DNA of 64,000 nt from Ryuthela nishihirai (GCA_038380435.1 JAWZYU010000128.1:372001-436000), one strand, 5' to 3'. Positions 42,870 to 55,419 are shown, counted from the first letter of the stretch. Numbers and translations are program-made. Notes: generated by a model from the letters alone, not told the origin.

Positions 42870-43805
42870 TTTATCCTTAATAAAATTACCCAAAGTGATT
42901 CATTTTAATCGTACAATAACATAATGGAATCTTTTGCCTTGGACTGGAATCGGAAGCAAAGACGATGTGCCAAAAATACAAAACTAAAGGAAATGCTGAG
43001 CAAAAATGAGGAAACCGCCCGTAATGGTTTGCAAGCGCATCTGTGAACCTAATTCCAGCAATAGGATTAAGGCAAGGTGGTCGTTCAAAACCCATTGTTT
43101 AAGCCGAAGTGCTCTACCTGTGCAACACACGCACCTCACCCCTCCATACTCCTTTTTCCAGCTTACACTCCGTACAACATTCCAGAGCTATTGTTTCCCT
43201 TTCGGGAACTAATCTATTCTCCCCACAATCCGCTGCATTGCCTGGCACCCGCTCTATGGACCCTTGACCTTTGCCTCTCCTGATCCTCCTCATTCATTAC
43301 ACCTTCCCTCTCTACTCTCTTTAGATATGGAACTGAGAAAATAAAAATAGGTAAATGAAATGCAGAACTAAACGATGTAATTCGATTTAATCAGAGCCTG
43401 TAATTAAAATATAATTTTTTTAATGATATTCACAGGGTACAAGGTTAGTGGATCCTGGTGGAACATGTACACTTTCGGCTTTCCTTTGAGCAACATGTAT
43501 ACTGTCGGCTTTCCTTTGAGCAACAGTTCAGTTTCTGCATGCGTCCATCTGAGTTTTGCTTATATATTTTTCACTGCATTCGTAAAACTGGTGCCGTCTT
43601 GACGAGTAAGTAAGGCAAAAGCGGCTGCTTTAGCAATTGCTCGGCAACTTTCTAAATATTATACGCTGGTGGAATCATTTAAAATCCTCGTTTCTGTTCA
43701 ACATGAAAAAGCTGCTAAATTTGACAAGTAGCAGTAAAACAATAGTTGGTATGAATTTGCAGATGAAATATTTGCTTTAGATGAATATCTTATTAAACCT
43801 TTTCC
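42870..43805. other. Unique spacer between duplicates, left part
   Basis: 43462-43522 carries a local 32-bp direct duplication (CAACATGTATACTGTCGG and TTTCCTTTGAG). No coding region is supported. The proline-rich frames at 43006-43283 lie on one strand only and have no recognisable motif. Confidence 0.4.
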
Positions 43806-44030
43806 ATTGAAGAAATATCTAAAGTAGACGATGAAGTACATAAAATAAGATATTCAATTACAGGCTATCCATATCATGAACAAGAAGTTCAAGAGAAAAT
43901 GCGTTTGGCAAAATGGTTAATAGAGCCCATAGCCATGATCTGCTGCATGTTACATAAAGATTTAAGAAGAAACTGTAGGTTGATCTACAGTTTCTTCGTA
44001 ACCTACTCCATACGTATATAATTAAAATGC
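43740..44030 (+). pseudogene. Short decayed coding trace, unknown
   Basis: The plus-strand frames YEFADEIFALDEYLIKPF (about 43752-43806) and, after a frameshift, IEEISKVDDEVHKIRYSITG, PYHEQEVQEKMRLAKWLIEP (43815-43935) have protein-like composition over about 90 codons. A 13-bp-arm palindrome lies in its end (43966-43997). No family is recognised. Confidence 0.35.
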
Positions 44031-44519
44031 TAATATATATTTCATTATTTGGAATTTGAGCTAAAAGTGTTTCAATATAGCGTTCTAGCGAATTTTAAAT
44101 TTTGCTCTGACGAAATATGATATTAAATCTTGGGTTGTAACGAGAAACGTTTTTCATTTCGTTTGCCAACACTGGAAATAACTGATTTAGTCCACATGTG
44201 ATACGAGTCAGATACCCCTGTCCAAAGTGTGTTCTTAATTTACTATTATTATTTTCAATTTTTGAATGAATGTACTGAAAAAAGTATATAAATTGTCATT
44301 GCTGGAATTCAAAGTCCTTAATATCATGACACAACGAAATTATATTTCAATCTGACATTCTGCTGTTAGTGTTTAGAAAAAAATCCCTTAATGAATATAT
44401 TTATATATTTAAAAAATATGTTGAATCATTCAGTAATAAAATGTCACAGGAAAAGAAAGTCCTGTAGAACAAAAAACACTTGAATTTACGAGATGAATAA
44501 AATTGGTTGTTCTGACTGG

Positions 44520-44890
44520 GATTCGATGCCAGGCGGTTAAGGCGTTTATCATGCTTCTGGAAAACCTGGTTTCGAACCCCAATCAGTGTCGTGTCCTCCT
44601 TTCACCGATCTAAGGAGACTAAGCCAAATGTGATTTACTGCTTCTTTGAATGCGATGGGACTGGGTCAAATGTCATGGCCGCCAGAGGACAATTGTGATT
44701 GTTGCTCGATGATAACTTCACCCTCACTTCGGTGAAAAGACTGATTAACGGGTTTTTAGGCCCATGTCACTGCACGCCTCTAATTCACCGTGTTGAATGT
44801 TGAATAAACGTAGTCCATCAATTAACTGCATGCCTCTAATTCACCGTGTTGAATGTTGAATAAACGTAGTCCATCAATTAACTGCATGAG
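44520..44890. repeat. tRNA-like segment and LTR-like tail with 56-bp duplication
   Basis: 44525-44590 has GCGGTTAAGGCG and GGTTTCGAACCCC, tRNA-like A and B boxes. 44695-44890 matches the tail of the SINE-2 compound (TGCTCGATGATAACTTCACC, GTTGAATGTTGAATAAACG). Within it 56 bases are duplicated in tandem (44769-44824 and 44825-44880). Confidence 0.65.
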
Positions 44891-45778
44891 AGTTGGATAG
44901 GGACGACACAATTTATTTACATTTTATACACTTAAGTGCTGGGGATGCGTTCAACTCCGTGGGCCTTTGCTGCTGGAAACCTTAATAATGAGGTGGAGAA
45001 TCGCACACACTGCAAGTCCTTACTTTACAGACCTCAAACTCGGTGAAAGGATAATCAACCTTTGCCTACACTGCAGTTCACTCGAATCCACAAACTGTTA
45101 TTCACATAAGAATCTCAATTTCCTCTGGACTCGCACCCTCCCTTCAAGGGATACTTCGAGTAAGACGTGGCGTCCTTCTGACACTTGTCGAAACAACTTT
45201 TCTTTCAACGTATACACACTAAACCGATGCTTCATCTCCTCACCCTAGCCTCGTGCGCACGTATGGAGCTTATCTCCATGCAAACAGCCAGCTTCAGACT
45301 CCAAAACAACAACAGTGAGTAACGCACACCCCCATCCAGCACTCAAGAACACACTTAATACATGAAATATACTCAAAAATAATATACACCAAAAATACAA
45401 CAATAATATTACTATATTTATCAGTTTTTACGAGACTTATGAAATTATGGCCTTTTTTTTCACTCTAATTTTTCTTGACTCAGTTAGGCACTCCAGTAAT
45501 GACCCCAATGGAAGACTGTCCAGTTAATCAGCTGTAGTGTTCAAAATGTCTCTTTCACTCAAAAATAATTATCTTGAGCTCATTGCTTTCAGTGTTTGGT
45601 GGTCTGGTGATCTTCCAAACATTCCATTTTTAAACCTCTATCGAGTTGCCGGTTTCCCCTTCATTGCACACTCTGAGCCAATTACCAACACACCTGAAAC
45701 TTGCCTAAAGCTAGAGTGCTGTTGTATAGGCCTAATATGATCACTTAGAGTTTTTGCAAATTCACCCGCATTTGACCT
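44890..45778. other. Unique sequence left of the copy-2 reading frame
   Basis: On the minus strand this would be downstream of the unclassified frame. It could be the 3' region of an LTR-type element, since it ends at the LTR-like tail at 44890. No pol-like coding is visible. Confidence 0.35.
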
Positions 45779-47466
45779 TCACTCGATGCTCTGTATCGAT
45801 GCAATGACACATCCAAAATACTTCCCTTTAGTCTTCCAGGCATCTGGAAGTCTCTTACTTCCTAGATAATTAAATGCTATTGCCAGCGCCTTATCCTTTA
45901 TTTTGCAGTTCTTCTTTATTAGGAATCCAAAGACACTATTACTTTCAAGCTTCATTCGCACTTGTTTTCCTAAGGCTTTATTTCCTTTACCTTCTGACCT
46001 TTTCCTAATATATTTCCTATTTCTTTCTTCATTACTTTTCATCGAACTTCCGTGTTTCTTATCCGGCCTTACGTGGCATATTTCTTCCGTCATTTCAACA
46101 CAGACGTCAGTCATATTCTCTTTACAATTAATTTCATAATCTTTGCTGATTACGGTACCACAATCCATCGCTCTACAGGATAAATCCTCATCTACACACA
46201 TTTTAGCCTCACTCTTCTTACATTTAATTTTCTCGCTCTCTATATTATTATATAATTTGTTCTCAATCAAGCCATTTCGCTCTACATTTCTTTCTCTGAG
46301 ATTAATATCATTTCTACCATCCTTCTCCGCATCAGGTATCTTACTCAAAATTTTACATTTATTTGCCTTATTACTGAACACGTTGTTCGTACCATTTACC
46401 TTATCATTAAGGACATTGGTGTCAACATGGGGCTTCCTCAACGGAAAAATACTCCGATCTTTCCAGTCAGCCGTCTGCTCTCTAATGGTTCTGCTAGGTG
46501 AATTAGGCCCAAACCTGATTTCATCAGAAATCTTTTCACCTACTGGCTTCTCACCATTATCATACACAAAAATCTTCGGGCATTTGCCAAATTTCGACAA
46601 CGCCTCATCATTCCTGTCCAAGTTACTGACACCATGACTCTTAATACCTACAGTATTATCTAATACTTTCCTTGTAGTACTCTTAGGTTTATTACTACTT
46701 TTCCCTTCTCAGGCATATAATTGCTTTCATTAACAGAAGAATTACCACTTTTCATAACTACTTTACTGTTATTACTCTTCCTATTACTCTCATCGAACTT
46801 GTTCTCACTCTCAGTTAATATCACTTTCCGCATTATCTGCATTAAACCTTGGAAACCTATTCCGTCTTATCGGATTATCCTCACAATCACTCGCAGAGCA
46901 AAATTAAAATTTTTGCTGTAAATTATCTTTACTGATATTTATATTTTTAACAGAATTATCACCGTTATTTTTCACCTTTGCCTTACCTTCAACACTATTC
47001 ACATATTATTCCACTTGCCAAGTTAAATTCCCTAGCTTCCCTTCCTCTTTCCTCCTCTTATATTTCCTGTCTATTTCTTCCATCCCTTTCCTAAAATCCC
47101 TATCTCTTTCTTCTTTCTATTTCTGATATTCCATTTCACATTCTTCTGCCTTTTTTTATATTTTTCTATCTATTCCTTCTACCTCTCTTTTATATTTCCA
47201 ATCTATTTCTTCTCTCCTCCTAACTATTTCTTCTTCCTTCTCTTATATTCCATCTCTATGATTGATTTCGGGCCTGAATCACTCATTTTGACCGAATACG
47301 AACCAGATCCGCTAGCACCCTGTTTTACCCCAACATCGGTACCAATACTATCAATTACAGAAGTTTCCCCCCTTTCCCCAGCCTCAATGTGTCTGGTTAT
47401 ATCATCGCTCGCGTCCTGTTCCGTTCCACCCTCAGTATTTTCGCGACTCATAAGCATCATTGGCAA
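45779..47466 (-). pseudogene. Unclassified Lys/Asn-rich reading frame, copy 2 (longest open part)
   Basis: It has the same order as copy 1: MPMMLMSRENTEGGTEQDAS at 47466, the charged segment with shared stops, 46660-46842, then a 280-residue open frame 45779-46621. That frame has a single 77-residue-type unit (IIIR-like INLRERNVERNG, ESEKIKCKKSEAKM). Beyond it lies a region missing from copy 1: CVEMTEEICHVRPDKKHGSS, NEERNRKYIRKRSEGKGNK, and a C terminus NSVFGFLIKKNCKIKDKALA, AFNYLGSKRLPDAWKTKGKY, ending in TGA-adjacent QSIE. The C-terminal 60 residues look folded rather than repetitive. No family is recognised. Confidence 0.62.
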
Positions 47467-48014
47467 CTGAAATCAGTCTAAAAATAGAAGCAACAGAAAA
47501 ACCATAGAACTTTCCTTTCCATGAAGATTAGCTCTGCTTACTTCCTGTTTGGAGTCTCCTTCCAAAACCAGGAACCTCTTTCAGAGCGACGGATCTTGGC
47601 ACACGGAACCTCAGCGAGTCTCGATGATGTAGTACTTGGGGAAACTGCACTCACCGACCTTGGCACACGGAACCTCGGCGAAATCTCGACGACTTCGTAG
47701 TTGGGGAAATTGCACTCTGTAGAACACTGCACTGGGTGCAGCTTAGCCCACTGAACTGTTTGTAGCTTCCTCACTTTCCGGAATCACTGGCACAGAAGCA
47801 CAAATTTTTCAAGCATTTTCTCTTCTTTCCAAGGAAATTTTCTTTCTCTTTTTCTTTTACATTAATGAACCTCTTCTTCGGTTTACAAATGCCAGTCTGG
47901 ATCAGACTCTGCCGAATGTGATGTCCGGTTCCAGTAGGAGAGACGACTTATCGTATGCCTCTCAAGGACGATGAATTTTTTGCTCGATGATTACTTCACC
48001 TTCACTTCGGTGAA

Positions 48015-48300
48015 AAGACAGGTTATTAGGGCCGTGGCATTGTACGCCTCTAATTCACCATGTTGAATGTTGAATAAACGTAATCCATAAATTAACTGTA
48101 CTCTCATTTTAGGTTTCATTTTAAAACTGTTCTCGTTCTCCAACAGTAGTATATAAAAATAAAATAAACACCCCCTCAAGCAGCTGCTTGCCACAGAGGT
48201 CTGACAGGAGCTTGTCAGTTTATATGCCACAGTAGAAGGTCTGAGAGGATGGCAGGACCTCAGCAGAATAACCACACAAACAGCCATTCCTTACCCGATA
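48015..48300 (-). mobile_element. SINE-2 body and tail, head lost (duplicate 2)
   Basis: This is the duplicate of 40355-40640, with the same truncation point. Confidence 0.8.
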
Positions 48301-49124
48301 CTTTATACAATTACGAAACTTTAAAAACTAGCTTTCCATTTACCTTTATCAAGAACAAATCAAAAGGAATGGTTACTTAGCTGTCTTGCATGCACATTCT
48401 TTCCGCAATGTTGCCCTTTGTTGAAGGAACACTATGCTGAACAATAAAACAGTTTGGAGTATAATGCAACTAATATTTCTATTCGAGTGTCTGACACTTT
48501 CTCTAGTGCTAAACAATTTTCTTCTTATATTCACATCAGTAAAGCTTTTTTCCGCAGTTAAAGAAATTATAGATAGTAAATGAACTAAGTGCAAAATGAA
48601 CTAAGTACCTCACAAAAAATATATCTATTGTTCCTATACTAATATGTTTCTGTTCGGTCTGTGACCCATCTCAAACACCCCCATGACTTATGTAAAAGGT
48701 ATTTATTTGTAGTAAAAATTTAAATACGCTTATATTTTTACGTCTTTTTTATTAAACTAGTTTTTTTTAAATATTTTAGTCACTATGTTTTAGATTTTGG
48801 CATAAATCACCACTAACAGCAATATGAAATGAAGGAGTGGAGGCAGAATTATTAAATTAAGGAACGAGCCAAAGCCTAAGGCTACCGAAATGCTCAGTTT
48901 GGCACTGATTTGGTTTATCTATGTTTGACAGTGATAATCCGTGTTTCTCTTTTACAAAGATAACACTAATCTGTCTTTAAGATTTTCACAGTTATCCTGG
49001 TCTAACAATAGTCAGAAGCTGTGGTTAAAAAAATGAAAGAACTAGCTTAAACTTTGGTCAGTTGAAGGTTCACCACGCATTAGCCTTTTCATTGTTTCTG
49101 CAGAGAACCAATGACAAGGCTTGA

Positions 49125-49370
49125 TGAGCCTTGAAGTTGTAGTGAAGTTGAAGTTCTAGTGTGGTCTTTAACGCGGGCAGAGTATGGCACTCCGCAGGCG
49201 GAGTCTGCTTTATGTCCCATGCAAAGGGCGGAATGCCTTTACAAGATCCTCTTTCTGACCGAGGGCAGTGTAGGGGTTTAGAATTGATAAATATCAGATC
49301 CACGACAGGTGGGAATCGAAACTGGGAACTGTAGCCAATGAGATCATAGCTGTCCGTAATTTTAGTGTAT
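49125..49370 (-). mobile_element. Degraded SINE-1 (duplicate 2)
   Basis: This is the duplicate of 41510-41750. Box B is slightly better kept (GTTTCGATTCCC). Confidence 0.65.
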
Positions 49371-50463
49371 AATAATAATAATTAAGTGTGACTTAAACTT
49401 TTAGTTACTTTTAATAATTATACCTTTAGTGATGGCCGACTGCATTGAGGCTTCTTAACGATCTCTCACTATCCAAACCTCTCTGCATTTAAAACATTTT
49501 CTTTAATTATTTCACTCTCTAACTTTCCCATAACATATAAATAAATCCTTTATTTTCTTCACTCTGTAGCTCTTTTACACCCATAAAATATTTCTCTGTT
49601 TTTTTTTCTTTCTTCCTTTCTCTGAGTCGCTAAATATCACATAACTTAGAAATATCTCATTTAATCATTTCACTCTCCTAGCATGACTCGAACCAGGACC
49701 TACCCTTAAAATTATGAACTCCAGTTGACCACAGATTAGGGTAACTGCGTAAAAATAGGACACTTCGTCTAGAACGGTACCAGGGTGATCTCCGTGGTTC
49801 TATCGTCGGTGATGATGAGTTGCTCAGTTCGAATATGAGGTGCGAAAGTCTTCCTTTGAATGTTAGCGCATTGAACCCGTCGGAACGTACCTGTCTAATG
49901 TTTGAGATATTGATGTGGGGACCCGATTATTGGAGGTTAATTTCATCAGAAACTAATGTTCATTGAAATTAGATATATCGGTGAGGAAATATGATTGTTT
50001 TAATTTCAATTATTTATGGAATTGTAGCAATATTCAAAGAATATTCGTATGTATGAAACTTTCATATAGGAACAGCAGTCGTAACACAGGGTTTCTCTGT
50101 TAAGATTTCCGAAGAAAATCCTATTGAAAAAAAAATGTTTTTGCGACTTAATAATACTGCCTTTGATGCTAATATAAATATAGTAGCTCTTTAAATTATA
50201 ATATTTTCAAACTACTTTAACTTTGTGCAATGCCTATTTCCTTTTTGGTATTTTGAAGTGAAGCTATTAGATAAAAAATTCGATTAAATGTAAAGACTGA
50301 TGAAAACGGTGTAAAATAAGATTTCATTTTGAGTGAAAAAGGTTATTTCGTATGGAATGTTTTGCAAAGAAGTTAAATGATTTATATATAAAGTGTTAAA
50401 AACGCATTTTAATTACCAAAACTAAAATATACGGCGATCAAGTTAGAAATTCTCGGAAAAAAG

Positions 50464-51172
50464 ATTTTTTCTTATATTCACATCATTAAAGCTTTTTTCC
50501 GCAGTTAAAGAAATTATAGATAATAAATGAACTAAGTGAACCCGCTCTTTCTCTACTAAAATTGTTCGAGTTTCACCCACTTCACACACTAATCCAACAC
50601 CTGTTCAACCTCGCAAAAAATACATCTATTGTTCCTATACTAATATGTTTCTGTTCGGTCTGTGACCCAGCTCAACGCCCCCCCACCATGAGTTATGTAA
50701 AAGGTATTATTTTTAGTGCAAATTTAATACGCTTATATTTTTACGTTTTTTTTCATTATTAAACTAAATTTATTTAACTATTTTCGTTTTAGCTTTTGTT
50801 TAGCTTTTGGCATGTTTTAGCTTTTGGCATAAATCAATACTAATAGCAATATGAAATGAAGGAGTGGAGACAGAATTATTAAATTAAGGAACAAGCCAAA
50901 GCCTAAGGCTACCGAAGTGCTCAGTTTGGCACTGATTTGGTTTATCTATGTTTGACAGTGATAATCCGTCTTTCTCTTTTACAAAGATAACAGTAATCTG
51001 TCTTTAAGATTTTCACAGTTATCCTGGTCTAACAATAGTTAGAAGCTGTTGTTAGAAAAATGAAAGAACTAGCTTAAACTTTGGTCAGTTGAAGGTTCAC
51101 CTCGCGTTAGCTTTGTCATTGGTTCTGCAGAGAACCAATGGCAAGGCTTCATGAGCCTCGAATTTGAAGTGA
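50464..51172. repeat. Third partial copy of the duplicated segment
   Basis: It joins copy 2 directly and matches 40858-41565 and 48513-49150 (shared CACATCA-TAAAGCTTTTTTC, CTGTTCGGTCTGTGACCCA). It ends about 125 bases before the candidate first exon of the SOCS-box gene. Confidence 0.9.
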
Positions 51173-51296
51173 CAATACCTTTTGCTATTTGAGTGAATAG
51201 TCAGGAAAGGATTCTCCTGCTGTGGTTCAGCACTTTGCTTAGCGTTTGAAGTACGGTATTAGTTTGAGGATTTTTTCATCAACTAATAACAGCAAA

Positions 51297-51341
51297 ATGT
51301 CTTTAATGGAAACATCGCGATATTCCAGTAGTTGTCCCAAC
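51297..51341 (+). CDS. Candidate first coding exon of the SOCS-box gene
   Basis: A short open stretch begins with ATG at 51297 (A at -3), encodes 15 residues (MSLMETSRYSSSCPN) and ends exactly at a consensus donor, GTAAGT, at 51342. It ends in phase 0, and the next downstream exon (58248) begins in phase 0 after a strong polypyrimidine tract and CAG, so joining them gives a continuous frame reading SSCPN-FLDIDDW. The exon lies only about 125 bases right of the edge of the segmental duplication, so its 5' UTR or promoter would start at or inside duplicated sequence. The start context, donor and phase are seen; membership in this gene is inferred. If it is wrong, translation could start at ATG 58311 in the next exon. 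Confidence 0.42.
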
Positions 51342-52777
51342 GTAAGTGTTACTTCAATTTCAATCATTAAAATTTTTAGTGATTTTTTTGAATGTACAGT
51401 ACTCTGAGTTTGCTGACTAACTGAAGTTTTAAAGTTGTTTTAAGAACGCTTCCGACGTATTTCACGAAAGCAGTTGAGAAGGTTGATTGACGTCTGCATG
51501 ATTACAGATCGTTCTAGGGAATAATGGTGTTGAAACACCCAATATTATGATGAATGAGAAACTCTGATAATGATTAATTTTGCTAGTCCCATTTGTAAAT
51601 ATTTAAGTTTATTTCAGATTACAGTTTGAAGCATATCGGGTTTTAAGCGTGATCATAAAATTTCTAAACCAATAAATACAGTGTTGAAGGAGTTAAGACG
51701 TAGCTTTCTCGAATTGGTATTATGTTATTGAAGAACATGCTATAATATATTTTGATGATTTACATATATAAACTACTCCTATATTATTATTCTCCTCAAA
51801 CAGTATTACCGATACATTACAGTTGTGACAATTGTTATACCAACCTTCGACGTGTTTTCGACCCCGTTTTCCAAATATCTTCTCTTTTTTAAAAGAACTA
51901 TTACATTAGACAAATTAGAACATTATTTGGAATAGAGAAAATTTTGTTATTTTAGCCACTTGCAATACAAAATATTATGGTAATAGTGTTTAGAACAATA
52001 ATATTTCTGAAACAATAGGGAGGATTAAATATGTCATGTGAGGTATTAAGAAAATAATAATTCTGAATTTCGTTTGAGAGAGAAATTTTGTCTAGAGTGG
52101 CATAATACTAATACGCAAAAATAGCAATTTTGTCTAGAGAGCAAACATAATTTATACAAAATAATGAAAGTTATGGTAGCTCAGAATTTTCATGAGTGAA
52201 CTTTCATATATCAGTGGTTTGAAAAATATTGTTAATCTGCTCCAAAAAGGCTGATAATGAAAACTATTATTACAATTGGCCTGAGGGGTAATCCTTATGT
52301 ATATTGGATTATGAGAAACAGATTTCTCATTTCATTTATAACGTGTATCAGTAACATACAATCAGCAGATCACTCTAGCATTATAGCATAAAATTGTCTT
52401 GCCCGCAATGTCGGTAATAAGGAAATATTTTTGCAAAAGTGTCCAATAATTTTTTTTCTGACAAATCTGATTTGTGACCGAACGATATGTTGAGTCATTT
52501 AAATATGTGGAGCTAGAGCAATTTAATGCAGGACTTTGAAATTCTACATCTCCTCTTGTCGAACGATTCTCGGCCGGAATGAAAACTGTTCATTTGTATG
52601 TATATTTGTTCAAATCTTTCTCCAATGAATTTAATCGAAAGAAAATTTTGTTGACAAATGACTAAAGAGCATTTGTTATCAAGTATAATGACTTTATAGT
52701 TTATTTTACGATTATAAAATGTAAGATAAACAAAAGACACTTATTAATATTTTAGATAAAAATCTCTGTTTCTCATG

Positions 52778-52876
52778 TACTGTCGTTCAAAAAAGTATCC
52801 GAACACTAGTTACAAAATTCAAAAAAAATTATTTCTAATCAACCGTAGTGTTCGGATACTTTTTTGAGCGACTGTA
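52778..52876. mobile_element. Tc1/mariner-type MITE, 99 bp
   Basis: The terminal inverted repeats are 31 bases with two mismatches (core TCAAAAAAGTATCCGAACAC). They start and end in TA and enclose about 37 bases. There is no coding capacity. Confidence 0.93.
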
Positions 52877-53319
52877 CCTAAGGTGTTTCTGGTATTTTCT
52901 CAATTAGTCAAAAAATACTTTTATTTGAGTAATAAATAATCATAAAGACACAGTATTATAGCAGACGCCCTCGTTAACCATACTTTGTCGATTCATGAAG
53001 AATATCATCACTTACATCTCATTTTACTGGTCTACGTGAGAAGGAGAAGATTAAAGTAGAGTAAGAAATAGTGCTCTCCTGAATAGCTCTCGAAAGTAAC
53101 TAAGCATAATTTATTGATTTTGTAACACAGCAGCGCATGCTATAGTGTACGGAACAAATGTGAGAAACAAAAATGCTATATAAAGTGCATTTCTCTCAGA
53201 AAATCAAATATAGGGTGGAAAATCTAATTATCTCTAAACGCTGTCCAATACCCGTTAACAAAAAGAAATTTAATGTCATTTTCTGTTTAGATCTATTGAA
53301 AGGTTCAAATTCAAAATAA

Positions 53320-53715
53320 TGGGTGAATTGGAACAGAAAAGAAGTAATACTTAATCATTGCATATCCATGTCGAAAAAATTGTACAATTATCTCTTAAAA
53401 CGTAAAAAAAATAATTTTCCAACACTCTTAAGCAGATGTCAATTTCATCATCGTAAACCTTTTGATCACAATACTTTTAACCAAAACTTAAAACTTTGGT
53501 CACGAAGAGATGACGATATACTTTAAATGTTTAGCCATATTTCTAAAGTTTGCGTCTTTAAAATTACTCCAAAACTTGAAGTTCAAAAATATTTGCCAGA
53601 GATGGAAAAAAAACACAAAACTACAAAGTTAATAGCATTGAACTGTTTTAGAGAGTCAAACAATTTACCGAGGATCCAAATTGTAAACCTATCAAATAAT
53701 AGGGGAGCACTTTAA
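53320..53715 (+). pseudogene. Unidentified reading frame broken by one stop
   Basis: A single frame is open for 68 codons, interrupted by TAA at 53524, then open for 62 more. Text includes KKLYNYLLKRKKNNFPTLL, HRKPFDHNTFNQNLKLWSR, then MFSHISKVCVFKITPKLEV and LIALNCFRESNNLPRIQIV. Its length exceeds chance for this composition, but no motif is recognised. It lies inside the putative first intron of the SOCS-box gene. Confidence 0.35.
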
Positions 53716-54121
53716 GGATCTGTGATCGTATAGTCATTTACCGATGCTCCCATCATTTATCCAATGGTTCAATTAATAATGTTTAGATTACTTACAAAAA
53801 AAAGTTTCTCAATAAGAACAAAAAAGGGGATGCTATTGCGAACAGCGGAATAGTTTATTTTACAATTTTTTGTATAAGCACAATAAAACAGTTTATACCA
53901 CAAATATTTTGTCACTTACGGATACATTTCTGCATTGCCTGTTATTAGCCTAACTTGACACTTCAAGTTGCTTTTGGCAATGAACGTAATATTCTAAAAA
54001 TAATAAATAAGTTTTCTTTAGAAGTTATATTCAAAATATTCATCTTCCCCACTCTTGTGGATTACTCAAAAGTTTCACTAGGTTCTAGCAACAGTTAAAG
54101 TTCTAGAATATTTCCAGTAAG

Positions 54122-54250
54122 TAGAGTTGCTTATTCTGCCAAATTAAAAACATATAGAGTTGCTTATTCTGCCAAATTAAAAACATATAGAGTTGCTTAT
54201 TCTGCCAAATTAAAAACATATAGATTTGCTTATTCTGCCAAATTAAAAAA
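54122..54250 (+). repeat. 33-bp tandem repeat, four units
   Basis: The unit TAGAGTTGCTTATTCTGCCA plus AATTAAAAACATA starts at 54122, 54155, 54188 and 54221. The last unit has small changes. Confidence 0.96.
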
Positions 54251-55309
54251 ATAATTACATGTTCTAAACCGAAATACTTTCAGTTCAAGAAGGTGATTAA
54301 ATTCTTCCAGTTTTACACCTTTGAACACTAGCAATCAATTTTGCTTATTTGAACTATGATACGTTCATGTCCGGATCTAAATATAGCAGAAGTAGGGGAG
54401 GGGGCAGTGACTCGATTGATTCACTACTAATAGACAATTCTTTCTCTGTTCACAGAAAAAATTATTGATCAGGGAGGAGGAATCGTCAGTTGTTCGAAAC
54501 TGGCAATTTAAGTTGTAGAAACAAATTTGTTAGAATGCTAAGAGATTTTGAGCTGTGAGACCAGAATTTGGCGGTCATTGAATAAACCTCATAAAACTTT
54601 TACAAAAATAAACTCTATAACAATACGCCTGAAATGCTTATTTATAGACAAACGTAAGTACAGTGTGTTGGATTTCACCCCTTTGTTGATTGCCGTTTAA
54701 AATCTTGCAACTTTCAATATGTAGGCAGCAATTGCTTCATTGAGTCGCGGATCCTCTGTTACGTCTTCATAGTTGGCTGGAAGCCGTAGTTAACAAAGTT
54801 TAGAAAACAGTAATTTTTTCCGAATGTAAAGAGTCACTTTAAATCCTCCCTTTTGCTGTACGAAAATTTCCCCCTTTTTTTTCATAAAGTATTTCCAATG
54901 TTCGAGTCCCGCCTAATGTAGCATAAAGGACACTACCTGTTGTGCCATACGAACACACACAGACACCCATTATTATTTAGATGTGTGATTTTATTGAGGA
55001 TATTTCGTACAATTTCTCTTCTAATATAAACACAACATGCTTCAAATTTAAATGTTAGTTTGTTCTAGGCATTGGCGACGAGTACGGGTGGCTCGGATTC
55101 TTCTGAAAACTTTCTATTATATATCTAACAAAACAATAAATATATCTTGTAACCTCTTATTGTATGTGAACCCCCCTGAGGATTTCAAAACCCGTTGGCA
55201 GTGGTTCTAGGTATCTAACTCAACATTTAAGGTCAGATATTTCAGTAAGTCAGTGTCAGGTAATTGAGTACACGAGAAAGTTTTTTTATGTGATCGTATG
55301 GCATGGGAG

Positions 55310-55400
55310 GTTTCAGTCTGCTCAACGCTGGCGCAGTTGGACCTCGACCGTGGGAACTGCGGTTTATGAGCCAGGCGCGCTACAGATGGAGCCGACCCTC
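55310..55400 (-). mobile_element. SINE-1 head fragment
   Basis: The reverse complement has a tRNA-like head with AACTGCGCCAGCGTTGAG at its downstream edge. Box A is partly kept and box B is degraded. Confidence 0.55.
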
Positions 55401-55419
55401 CGTTAGAAGCCCAGGATGG

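Larger units (their letters stand above)
38700..42870. repeat. Segmental duplication, copy 1
   Basis: It aligns end to end with 46358-50463 in the same orientation, about 7.66 kb apart, with only scattered substitutions and small indels. It includes the reading frame, a SINE-2 body (40497-40630), a degraded SINE-1 (41510-41750), a tRNA-like remnant (about 42070-42160) and AT-rich sequence. Confidence 0.95.
46358..50463. repeat. Segmental duplication, copy 2
   Basis: This is the partner of 38700-42870, with the same repeats at the same relative places (SINE-2 48160-48300, SINE-1 49125-49370, tRNA-like 49680-49750). It lacks about 90 bases around 48600 that copy 1 and the third copy keep. Confidence 0.95.

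Noticed and set aside
43006..43283. Proline-rich plus-strand frames, considered as a secreted peptide
   Set aside because: There is no signal peptide, no cysteine pattern, and two equally long frames overlap.
46143..46637. Plus-strand frame of 164 residues
   Set aside because: It is antisense to the longer minus-strand frame, whose sequence is conserved between both duplicates with the same charged composition.
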